A DNA stretch of 10,867 bases. It comes from Actinomycetes bacterium. Its GTDB lineage: Bacteria; Actinomycetota; Acidimicrobiia; Acidimicrobiales; RAAP-2. Below are positions 5,783 through 10,867 of the stretch, in pieces. The notes beneath the pieces are model-generated. The model saw only the letters and a program-made list of their open reading frames with translations, was not told where the DNA came from and did no database searches. Where the stretch lies: positions 1-10,867 of the forward strand of contig JAKAZC010000061.1 of assembly GCA_021826655.1 (NCBI GenBank). Reading direction: 5' to 3'. A program made the position numbers and the translations under genes. Within the stretch, counting starts at the first letter, position 1. The number at the start of each line of letters is the position of its first letter.

Positions 5783-5816
5783 CCCGACGGGAGCGGCGCG
5801 GATCATCGCCGTCGGG
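5783..5816 (+). terminator. Hairpin after the hypothetical gene
   Basis: CCCGACGG (5783-5790) and CCGTCGGG (5809-5816) are perfect 8-bp arms around an 18-nt loop, 17 nt after the stop at 5765. No T-run follows. It is likely the transcript end separating this gene from the NlpC/P60 gene. Confidence 0.4.
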
Positions 5817-5844
5817 CCTCCGGCGCGGCGATACTGACGGCTGG

Positions 5845-5861
5845 GGAGTCGCAGGGACTCC
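5845..5861 (+). promoter_or_regulatory. Leader hairpin or operator before the NlpC/P60 gene
   Basis: GGAGTC (5845-5850) and GACTCC (5856-5861) form a perfect 6-bp inverted repeat with spacer GCAGG, ending 2 nt before the ribosome site GGGAGGG (5864-5870). GATACT at 5830-5835 is a possible -10, so the repeat may lie in the first part of the leader or over the transcription start. It could affect ribosome access or bind a regulator. Confidence 0.3.
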
Positions 5862-5875
5862 GCGGGAGGGGATCC

Positions 5876-7219
5876 ATGCGTGCACGTGGCTCATATGTGA
5901 CGAGTGGCGCGAGGCCGGTCGGCGCCGTGCTCCTGCTGCTGGCGCTGGTGTGCCTGCCCTGCATGGTCGGCACGCCGGAGGCCGGGGCGGCCTCGGTCGG
6001 GGACGCCATCGCCGGGTATGCCGCCTCCCAGGCCAACGTCCCCTACTGCGACGGTGGGGGCGGGATCAACGGGCCCACCAACGGCGGGGTCGTCGAGCCG
6101 GGCTGCGGTCGCGGGGTGAAGGGTTACGACTGTATGAGCCTGGTGCAGTACGCCGTCTACCAGGCGACCGGCGTCGCCCTGCCGGGTGACGGGAGCCAGC
6201 CCAAGGGGGTCGGGCAGTTCATCGCCCCGCAGGGGTCGATCGCCGCGGACATCGCAGGCCTGGTCCCCGGCGACGCCGTCTACTGGGGCGGCAGCGGCAT
6301 CGACGGGTTCGCCCACTCGGGCGTCTACGGTGGCAACGGAAACGTGTGGGATGCCCTCGGCATCAACCAGCCGGTCCAGACCCACACCATGGCCTACCTG
6401 AGCACGATCTACACCTACGACGGCGCCATGGGGTACTGGGGATCGGGGCCCCCGGCCCCGACGGTGACCTCCGGCGGGCTGGTTACCCCGGTGGTCGGGA
6501 TCGCCTCGACTCCGGACGGCCACGGCTACTGGCTGGCCGATGCCGCCGGCGGTGTCTCCGCCCACGGGTCGGCGGTCGCCTACGGGTCGCTGGTCGGCCA
6601 TCCGCTCAACGCGCCCATCGCCCACATCGTCTCGACCGCGGACGGCCACGGCTACTGGCTGGTGGCGGGTGACGGCGGCATCTTCGCCTTCGGCGACGCC
6701 GCGTTCCTCGGCTCCATGGGGAACAGCCACCTGAACGCGCCAGTGGTGGACATGGCCCCCACGTCCGACGACGGGGGCTACTGGCTCGTGGCCAGCGACG
6801 GCGGCATCTTCGCCTTCGGCGACGCCGGCTTCCACGGTTCGATGGGCGGTCAGCGGCTCAACCGGCCGATCGTGGGGATGAGCGCGGACGACGCCACCGG
6901 GGGCTACTGGCTGGTGGCCACGGACGGGGGGATCTTCGCGTTCGGCGCGCCGTTCCTCGGCAGCACCGGATCGCTCCGGCTCGTCCAGCCCGTCAACGGG
7001 ATGGCCGCCCTGGCCGACGGGAAGGGGTACTGGTTCGTCGCCAGTGACGGCGGGGTCTTCACTACCGGGGCCGCCGGATTCCTGGGATCGATGGGTGGTG
7101 CCGCCCTCAACGCGCCGGTGGTGGGCATGGCCCCCGACGCGGCCACCGGGGGCTACTGGCTGGTGGCCAGTGACGGCGGCGTCTTCAGCTTCGGGGCCCC
7201 GTACTACGGCGCCGGGTGA
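5876..7219 (+). CDS. Secreted NlpC/P60 peptidase fused to six propeller-like repeats (447 aa)
   Basis: This is a predicted exported cell-wall hydrolase. Residues 1-39 form a Sec signal peptide: basic start, hydrophobic core [18 protein letters not shown] (15-32) and a likely cut after EAGA. The NlpC/P60 domain spans about 40-190. Catalytic Cys86 is in [16 protein letters not shown], like the family's DCSGLVQYA. GDAVYW (132-137) precedes catalytic His147 in [16 protein letters not shown]. The third catalytic position, usually His/Asn/Gln, aligns with Asp159. Cys58 and Cys77 flank a glycine-rich insert and could form a disulfide. From residue 205 to the end are six repeats of 41-42 residues, consensus PVVGMA...[26 protein letters not shown]..LNA, the last cut to 34. 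The repeats look like propeller blades and are typical of secreted Acidimicrobiia proteins; they may bind wall polymers. ATG 5876 has GGGAGGG at 5864-5870; the longer frame from 5732 would bury the signal peptide. Confidence 0.85.
   Translation: [447 protein letters not shown]
6488..7219 (+). repeat. Six tandem repeats inside the NlpC/P60 gene
   Basis: Units begin with Pro at residues 205, 247, 289, 331, 372 and 414 of the protein, giving a DNA period of 126 bp with one 123-bp unit and a short final one. The core [15 protein letters not shown] is nearly constant in units 2-4 and 6. Unit 1 ([11 protein letters not shown]) and unit 5 ([12 protein letters not shown]) are most divergent. Different codons are used for the same residues in several units, which argues against a very recent duplication. 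Confidence 0.85.
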
Positions 7220-7252
7220 CCGTCGCGGGCCCGGGCGTTCCGGATCGGTGCC

Positions 7253-7284
7253 CGACGGCCACCACCCGGCGCCGCTGGCCGTCG
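7253..7284 (+). terminator. Hairpin after the NlpC/P60 gene
   Basis: CGACGGCC (7253-7260) and GGCCGTCG (7277-7284) are perfect 8-bp arms around a 16-nt loop, 33 nt after the stop at 7219. No T-run follows. The next gene's -10 box begins 9 nt later. Confidence 0.4.
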
Positions 7285-7292
7285 TGTCCCCG

Positions 7293-7298
7293 TAACGT
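7293..7298 (+). promoter_or_regulatory. -10 box of the flavodoxin-family gene
   Basis: TAACGT fits TAnnnT. Transcription would start near 7305-7307. This permits a short leader with ribosome site GGGAGGA (7309-7315) and start ATG 7325, or a leaderless start at GTG 7307. Confidence 0.4.
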
Positions 7299-7324
7299 CG
7301 GGCCCCGTGGGAGGACTGCACGGC

Positions 7325-8059
7325 ATGGACACTGAAGACCGCCCGGACGCCTCGAACCTGACGGCGCTGTTCGTCAACACCACGCTGACCCGGTCACCCG
7401 GGGTCAGCCACACCCAGCGCCTGGTCGACCTGAGCACCTCGATCATGCGCTCCCAGGGGGTGCGGGTCGACCAGTTCCGCTCCGTCGACCACGCGATCGC
7501 CACCGGCGTCTACCCGGACATGACGGAGCACGGATGGGCGCAGGACGCCTGGCCCGAGCTGTTCGACCGGGTGCTGGCGGCCGACATCCTGGTCATCGCC
7601 GGTCCGATCTGGCTGGGCGACAACAGCAGCGAGACCAAGAAGGTCATCGAGCGCCTCTACGCCCACTCGGGCGAGCTCAACGACAAGGGTCAGTGGCTCT
7701 ACTATGGCAAGGTCGGCGGGTGCCTGATCACCGGGAACGAGGACGGGATCAAGCACTGCGCGTCGAACGTGCTCTACAGCCTGCAGCACATCGGCTACGC
7801 CGTCGCTCCCCAGTCCGACGCCGGATGGATCGGCGAGGCCGGTCCCGGACCCAGCTACGGGGACGAGCTGGAGGACGGCAGCCTGGTCGGCATGGACAAC
7901 GAGTTCACCAACCGCAATACCACCTTCATGACGTGGAACCTGCTCCACCTGGCGGGCATGCTCCGGGCGGCCGGCGGCTTCCCGGCCTACGGCAACCAAC
8001 GGCGGGAATGGGATGCCGGGGCCCGTTTCGACTTCCCCAATCCCGAGTACCGGTCGTGA
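7325..8059 (+). CDS. Flavodoxin-fold NAD(P)H-dependent FMN reductase-like protein (244 aa)
   Basis: This is a flavodoxin-like oxidoreductase, probably cytoplasmic and FMN-bound; its electron acceptor is unknown. The first strand and phosphate-binding loop are TALFVNTTLTRSPGVSHT at 13-30, matching the N-x-S/T-rich loop of NADPH-dependent FMN reductases. The second flavin loop is ILVIAGPIWLGDNSSETKKV at 88-107, the family's 'P-[IV]-[WY]-x-g-x-x-s' region. YYGKVGGCLITGNEDGIKH at 126-144 is the third conserved strand and loop, where these proteins read 'GKvaa.ivtG.e.G'. The C-terminal 60 residues contain MTWNLLHLAGML, also common in relatives. ATG 7325 follows GGGAGGA by 9 nt; GTG 7307 would add six residues. 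It has its own promoter box, so it need not be co-transcribed with the NlpC/P60 gene. No functional link to the monooxygenase is shown. Confidence 0.78.
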   Translation: MDTEDRPDASNLTALFVNTTLTRSPGVSHTQRLVDLSTSIMRSQGVRVDQFRSVDHAIATGVYPDMTEHGWAQDAWPELFDRVLAADILVIAGPIWLGDNSSETKKVIERLYAHSGELNDKGQWLYYGKVGGCLITGNEDGIKHCASNVLYSLQHIGYAVAPQSDAGWIGEAGPGPSYGDELEDGSLVGMDNEFTNRNTTFMTWNLLHLAGMLRAAGGFPAYGNQRREWDAGARFDFPNPEYRS

Positions 8060-8134
8060 GTGGACCATGGCCCATCTCTCACCGACGAGTTCCCGGGCCC
8101 GGGCGGGCCGTCCGATGTGCTTGAGTGGATCCCT

Positions 8135-8150
8135 CACCCGCGGGCGGGTG
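8135..8150 (+). terminator. Hairpin after the flavodoxin-family gene
   Basis: CACCCGC and GCGGGTG are perfect 7-bp arms with only GG between them, so a 6-bp stem with a 4-nt loop is realistic. It lies 75 nt after the stop at 8059. The same gap (8060-8248) also contains the palindrome CCCGGGCCCGGG (8092-8103) and the inverted repeat CGGTCG/CGACCG (8181-8186/8190-8195); no gene was found in it. Confidence 0.3.
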
Positions 8151-8248
8151 TCGGGAGGTTCGGGGACCCGGGCCCTCCGCCGGTCGACCCGACCGCCGAG
8201 GCATGCAGGACCACCAACCGGACCCCGCACCACGTCGAAGGAGACACC

Positions 8249-8506
8249 GTGACGCCCTCCCCCAACGCCATCCGCCTGATGGGACACCAGCGACGCTTCG
8301 CCGAATCCGTCGCCCAGATCGATACCGAGCTGGAATTCGCCTCGGGTGCGGCGGTGGCCGCCCGTCGGGACGAGGTGGTCACCGCCGCCCGCGCCGCCTA
8401 CGGGCCGAGCGAGGACTTCCGGGGTGTGCGCGACGCCTGGGACGCCGTCTTCCCCGGCGGCGTCTACAGCGCCGTCGGGCTGGCGGAGGCGAAGCGGCTG
8501 GCCTGA
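8249..8506 (+). CDS. Small hypothetical protein (85 aa)
   Basis: I do not recognise a family. The GTG start at 8249 has an excellent ribosome site, AAGGAG at 8238-8243, at 5-nt spacing. The frame is open upstream to 8060, but that part has poor codon use and no start signal. The protein is soluble and mostly helical in appearance, with alternating charged and alanine-rich stretches such as FASGAAVAARRDEVVTAARAAY at about 30-51, and ends in GLAEAKRLA. No cysteines, signal peptide or membrane span are present. It converges on the - strand membrane-protein gene, whose stop is 48 bp away. The ribosome site and third-position G/C make it very likely real; the function is unknown. Confidence 0.68.
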   Translation: MTPSPNAIRLMGHQRRFAESVAQIDTELEFASGAAVAARRDEVVTAARAAYGPSEDFRGVRDAWDAVFPGGVYSAVGLAEAKRLA

Positions 8507-8554
8507 CCCCGGCACCTGGTGGAGCGGAATCCGGCGGGGTGGAGCGATGCCCGC

Positions 8555-9049
8555 TCAGCCGCGGTGCAGGACGTCGCGCAGCCCACCGAAGATCAGGACG
8601 AACGAGGTCGCCGTCCACGCGATCACCAGGGGGAGCGACAGCGAGTCGGCCGCGGTGGCGCCGACCAGGAGCACGCCTCCGCCGATGAGCAGGAGGACGA
8701 TCCCCCGGCGCCTCCTGCGGTCCGAGCGGCTGGGAGGGAGGATTGACCCGTCGGCCCCGATCCCGGGCACCCCGTCCACCGACACCCCCGCCAGTAGGTC
8801 GTCCACGATGTGCTCCAGGCCGAGCGACCGGGCGACGGCGATGCCGAGCGAGGGTCGCTCGACGGTCAGGCCACGGAGTCGGAGCACGACGGCCCTCCCC
8901 CGGGGGATCCCGTCGACCAGGTCCTGTCGGGCCCCCGCCTCGCATTCGACGCGTACGCGCGCGACGAGGTCGGGGTCGGCGCGCTCGAGCTCGGCGGCCG
9001 CGGCCCGGAAGGCCTCGATCCGCGACGACGGTGCCTCACCTACCGGCAC
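8555..9049 (-). CDS. Two-helix membrane protein of unknown function (164 aa)
   Basis: The N-terminal 105 residues are soluble and charged. A run of basic residues, SDRRRRRG (109-116), precedes two hydrophobic helices at about 116-133 (IVLLLIGGGVLLVGATAA) and 138-156 (SLPLVIAWTATSFVLIFGG), with a short tail LRDVLHRG. The positive-inside rule puts both the soluble part and the tail in the cytoplasm. The GTG start at 9049 has GAGGA (9059-9055) 5 nt upstream; no ATG is available nearby. It is probably the last gene of the leftward operon, 60 nt after the 129-residue membrane protein. I know no family for it. The long soluble part might bind a partner or form a coiled coil (IEAFRAAAAELERAD at 11-25), which is only suggestive. 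Confidence 0.65.
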   Translation of the reverse strand: MPVGEAPSSRIEAFRAAAAELERADPDLVARVRVECEAGARQDLVDGIPRGRAVVLRLRGLTVERPSLGIAVARSLGLEHIVDDLLAGVSVDGVPGIGADGSILPPSRSDRRRRRGIVLLLIGGGVLLVGATAADSLSLPLVIAWTATSFVLIFGGLRDVLHRG

Positions 9050-9109
9050 CGACGTCCTCGGTCGTGCCGGCGTGCCCCATGCCCAGACCCTGCGGCGCTC
9101 CGGACCCGG

Positions 9110-9499
9110 TCATGGAGCGCCCGCGCGCCCCGGGTCGTCCGGTCCCGTACCGTCCGGTGGGTCCGACACACCGGTGGTGGTTCCGTCGGTGGCGGTCGTG
9201 TCGATGGCGGTGACGTCGATAGCGGTGGCATCGACGGCTCCGTCCGGCGGCACCTGGCCGGGCCGCCAGACCGTGACCCTGCCCCACGCCGCCCGCCGAT
9301 CCCGCCGCTTCGGGCTCAGCGCCAGCAGGATCCGGTCCACCGCCCAGGCCACCAGGCCGACGACCAGCAGTGCGGCGATGACCCCGAGCACGATGAATCC
9401 GACGAAGAACCCGAGGACGACGATCGCGGCCAGCACGACCAGGCCGACGATCGTGCCCAGGCACCCGGACCCGGTCGGGGGACGCGCGCTGTTCGCCAT
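9110..9499 (-). CDS. Small membrane protein with pentapeptide-repeat tail (129 aa)
   Basis: This gene is easily missed because a longer open frame runs through its start. Residues 14-62 are strongly hydrophobic, forming two helices (about 14-34 and 36-58) broken by GFFVGF, followed by a basic segment SPKRRDRRAAWGR (62-74). The rest is acidic and low-complexity, with three tandem five-residue units ATAID, VTAID, TTATD at 91-105, then Thr/Asp/Gly/Pro to the end. The ATG at 9499 lies 13 nt after the DUF1214 stop; GAGGGA overlapping that stop can serve as ribosome site, at rather long spacing. Tight spacing implies one mRNA with the DUF1214 gene. Function unknown. The tail may be a flexible spacer on the cytoplasmic side. 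Confidence 0.62.
   Translation of the reverse strand: MANSARPPTGSGCLGTIVGLVVLAAIVVLGFFVGFIVLGVIAALLVVGLVAWAVDRILLALSPKRRDRRAAWGRVTVWRPGQVPPDGAVDATAIDVTAIDTTATDGTTTGVSDPPDGTGPDDPGRAGAP
9185..9229. repeat. 15-bp tandem repeat, three copies
   Basis: The + strand reads GTCGGTGGCGGTCGT, GTCGATGGCGGTGAC and GTCGATAGCGGTGGC in direct succession. The period is a multiple of three and encodes the pentapeptides at the tail of the small membrane protein, so copy number could vary without a frameshift. Confidence 0.6.
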
Positions 9500-9513
9500 G
9501 CCCCGATCATCCC

Positions 9514-10662
9514 TCAGGTCGGGGTGCCGGGGGCGTCCGCCGCGTCCACCACCTCGACCGTCGGTCGATCCGGGACGACGTCGGCCAGGAACCAGCGGAA
9601 GGCCAGGGCCCCGTCGGCGTGGCCGGCGGTGGACACCGCGTTGGGGTGGGCGAGGTCGGCGTGCCCGACGACGATGGTCACCGTCCCGTCCGCGTTCGCC
9701 CGTGCCGCCCCGTTGTTGATCGAGGTGTGGGCGTCGGTGAGCACCTCGGTGGCCAGGAACGGGTTCCACACCACCAGGTTCCAGAACCGGCACACCGGTG
9801 GGCGATGGGTGATCACCAGGGCTTCGTCGGGCCCGATGCGGTAGCTGGCGAACGCGTAGCAGGCGTCGCGTGCCGACCAGCCGAAGTTCGCGTCCGGCAC
9901 CTGGTAGGGATCGGCGAATTCGTTGGCCAGCTGCGGCGTGTTGTGTCCGAGGGACTGGGGCGCGTCGCGTGGTGCCACGGTGAGCGGGACGGTCAGGAAG
10001 AGGGTCTGCACCCAGGTCAACGCGGCACGCAGCGCGGCCGCGGTGCCCGCGTCGGTGCGGGCGAGCGGTCCGGGCGGGTCCGGCGACTCGATCGCCCACT
10101 CGACCCGTCGGCCGCCGGCGGGATCGAGCTGGTAGTCGCGGGTGAACGCCACATGGCTGTCGTCGCCCAGTTCGATGAACGGTCCCCCGTACCCGTCGGG
10201 CCGGGACGGCCCCATCTGGAACCCGAACCGACCGTCCGCGTCGACGTCCAGGTCGGTGTCGTTGACGATCCCGACGATCCGGTCGGACCACCGGCCCGGC
10301 CCCGGCTCGTTGTAGACGGTGAGTGAGAAGTACGTGCTGTCGCCCCGCTGCCCGCTCACCCGGTAGTGACGGCCCGGGTCCAGGACGGCCAGTGCGTAGT
10401 AGGCGTCGGTGTTGTCGCCGCCCCAGGCCCGGTCGCGGCGCCAGGGCGTGTTGACGTCGACGAACGCCGGGCGGGCGGGGTCGGCGTAGAGGTAGACGTC
10501 GAGGGCGACCGACAGCGCGGTGGTCAGCATCCGGTACCCGTCGACGACCGACCGCTCGCCGTCAACGGCGCGGGGTCCCTCGAGGAACTGCCCGTCGAGC
10601 CCCCCGAGCCCGTCCAGCAGCTCGCGCCACGCCCGGGTCGTCTCCCACGTCGGTTCGTTCAC
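9514..10662 (-). CDS. DUF1214 domain-containing protein (382 aa)
   Basis: This is a member of the DUF1214 group (often linked to DUF1254), whose biochemical role is not established. The N-terminal part has DGYRMLTTALSVALDVYLY at 41-59, and a middle beta-rich part has NTDAYYALAVLDPGRHYRVSGQ with SLTVYNE. The C-terminal DUF1214 signature includes FWNLVVWNPFLATEV, then INNGAARANADGTVTIVVGH and a final ALAFRWFLADVVPDRP, matching the family's 'fWs.tlyn...', 'nadGsvtiy' and end-strand patterns. There is no signal peptide, so this member appears cytoplasmic. The GTG start at 10662 overlaps the upstream TetR stop as GTGA, with GGAGGG about 8 nt before, which indicates translational coupling. The TetR gene immediately upstream is its likely regulator, and two small membrane proteins follow on the same strand. 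Confidence 0.82.
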   Translation of the reverse strand: MNEPTWETTRAWRELLDGLGGLDGQFLEGPRAVDGERSVVDGYRMLTTALSVALDVYLYADPARPAFVDVNTPWRRDRAWGGDNTDAYYALAVLDPGRHYRVSGQRGDSTYFSLTVYNEPGPGRWSDRIVGIVNDTDLDVDADGRFGFQMGPSRPDGYGGPFIELGDDSHVAFTRDYQLDPAGGRRVEWAIESPDPPGPLARTDAGTAAALRAALTWVQTLFLTVPLTVAPRDAPQSLGHNTPQLANEFADPYQVPDANFGWSARDACYAFASYRIGPDEALVITHRPPVCRFWNLVVWNPFLATEVLTDAHTSINNGAARANADGTVTIVVGHADLAHPNAVSTAGHADGALAFRWFLADVVPDRPTVEVVDAADAPGTPT

Positions 10663-10867
10663 GGCAGCAGCCCTCCGGTCAGGAGGTCGACGACGTCGTC
10701 GACCCAGTGGTCGTCAAGCGCCCGCCCGGGGCGGAGCGCGAGCGCCATGAGCGTCGCGCCGCCGATCACGTCGAACACGACGTCGGCCGCGACGTCGGGC
10801 CTAGCCGCACCATCGGCCACTGCCCGCTCGAGCCGTTCGCGCAAGCCGGCCCGGGCCGGCACCGCCA
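10659..10867 (-). CDS. TetR-family regulator, C-terminal end (partial)
   Basis: The frame is open to the window edge, so the N-terminal DNA-binding part lies outside. A GTG at 10862 is in frame but is probably an internal Val. About 69 residues are visible. ERLERAVADGAARPDVAADVVFDVIGG, then ALALRPGRALDDHWVDDVVDLLTGGLLP match the C-terminal helices of many TetR regulators, where 'G-ar-D-...' leads to '...D.lvdlll.Gl'. Its stop overlaps the DUF1214 start by 4 nt (GTGA), so the two are co-translated and the pair is probably co-regulated. The assignment rests on this C-terminal pattern and operon logic, because the helix-turn-helix cannot be seen. Confidence 0.6.
   Translation of the reverse strand, partial: AVPARAGLRERLERAVADGAARPDVAADVVFDVIGGATLMALALRPGRALDDHWVDDVVDLLTGGLLP

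Noticed and set aside
5766..5875. c-di-AMP (ydaO-type) riboswitch before the NlpC/P60 gene
   Set aside because: Such riboswitches often precede wall-hydrolase genes, but the gap is short and the conserved core sequences I know for this class are not present.
5891..7321. 476-residue open frame on the - strand over the NlpC/P60 gene
   Set aside because: Low-complexity shadow of the repeat gene, with no start signal and no recognisable domain.
8346..9719. 457-residue open frame on the + strand
   Set aside because: Ser/Arg/Pro-rich translation crossing the small + gene and two - strand genes with better codon use and ribosome sites.
9500..10291. N-terminal part of a 393-residue - strand frame
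   Set aside because: Arg/Pro-rich shadow of the DUF1214 gene in another frame. Only the part from ATG 9499 onward is a credible gene.
1..10867. CRISPR array, tRNA, rRNA, phage or transposon genes
   Set aside because: Scanned by eye on both strands. No regularly spaced direct repeats apart from the in-gene repeats, no CCA-ended cloverleaf and no recognisable mobile-element protein were seen.

Overview
The window reads as chromosome of a high-GC Gram-positive bacterium of the phylum Actinomycetota, most likely class Acidimicrobiia. The main evidence is a secreted protein built from the '[15 protein letters not shown]' repeat that is abundant in that class. Supporting signs are a deazaflavin (F420)-type oxidoreductase, several TetR regulators, strong G/C preference at third codon positions, GTG and TTG starts, and -10-like TAnnnT boxes just before start codons. 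The class assignment is an inference from memory of these families; I ran no search.

Left part (1-3321, + strand): the 3' end of a ParB/sulfiredoxin-fold gene (1-144) ends in a hairpin. An aminoglycoside-phosphotransferase-fold gene follows (298-1668), probably leaderless, with altered residues in its catalytic loop. Next is a 477-bp gene-free gap rich in inverted repeats, including a nested helix set at 1672-1772 and an exact actinobacterial DnaA-box word. The gap ends in a promoter overlapped by two similar 15-bp palindromes spaced 22 bp centre to centre. That promoter should drive a two-gene unit: an F420-type nitroreductase-family protein (2146-2607) and a TetR/WHG-type regulator (best start TTG 2695). 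The layout suggests the regulator controls its own operon.

Middle (3422-8506): a type I Baeyer-Villiger monooxygenase on the - strand (3422-5212) converges on the TetR gene. Downstream on the + strand are an unrecognised small protein (5394-5765), a secreted NlpC/P60 cell-wall peptidase fused to six 41-42-residue repeats (5876-7219), a flavodoxin-fold FMN reductase-like protein (7325-8059) and an 85-residue protein of unknown function (8249-8506). Most of these genes are followed by hairpins without a U-tract.

Right part (8555-10867, - strand): a TetR-family C-terminus entering from the right edge overlaps a DUF1214 gene by GTGA. That gene is followed after 13 nt by a small two-helix membrane protein with a pentapeptide-repeat tail, and after a further 60 nt by a second two-helix membrane protein. 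All four are probably one operon, read leftwards.

No CRISPR array, tRNA, rRNA, transposase or phage gene was seen. The parts most worth a second look are the paired operators at 2075-2111, the structured gap 1672-1952, the NlpC/P60-repeat fusion with an Asp at the usual third catalytic position, and the DUF1214/small-membrane-protein operon.
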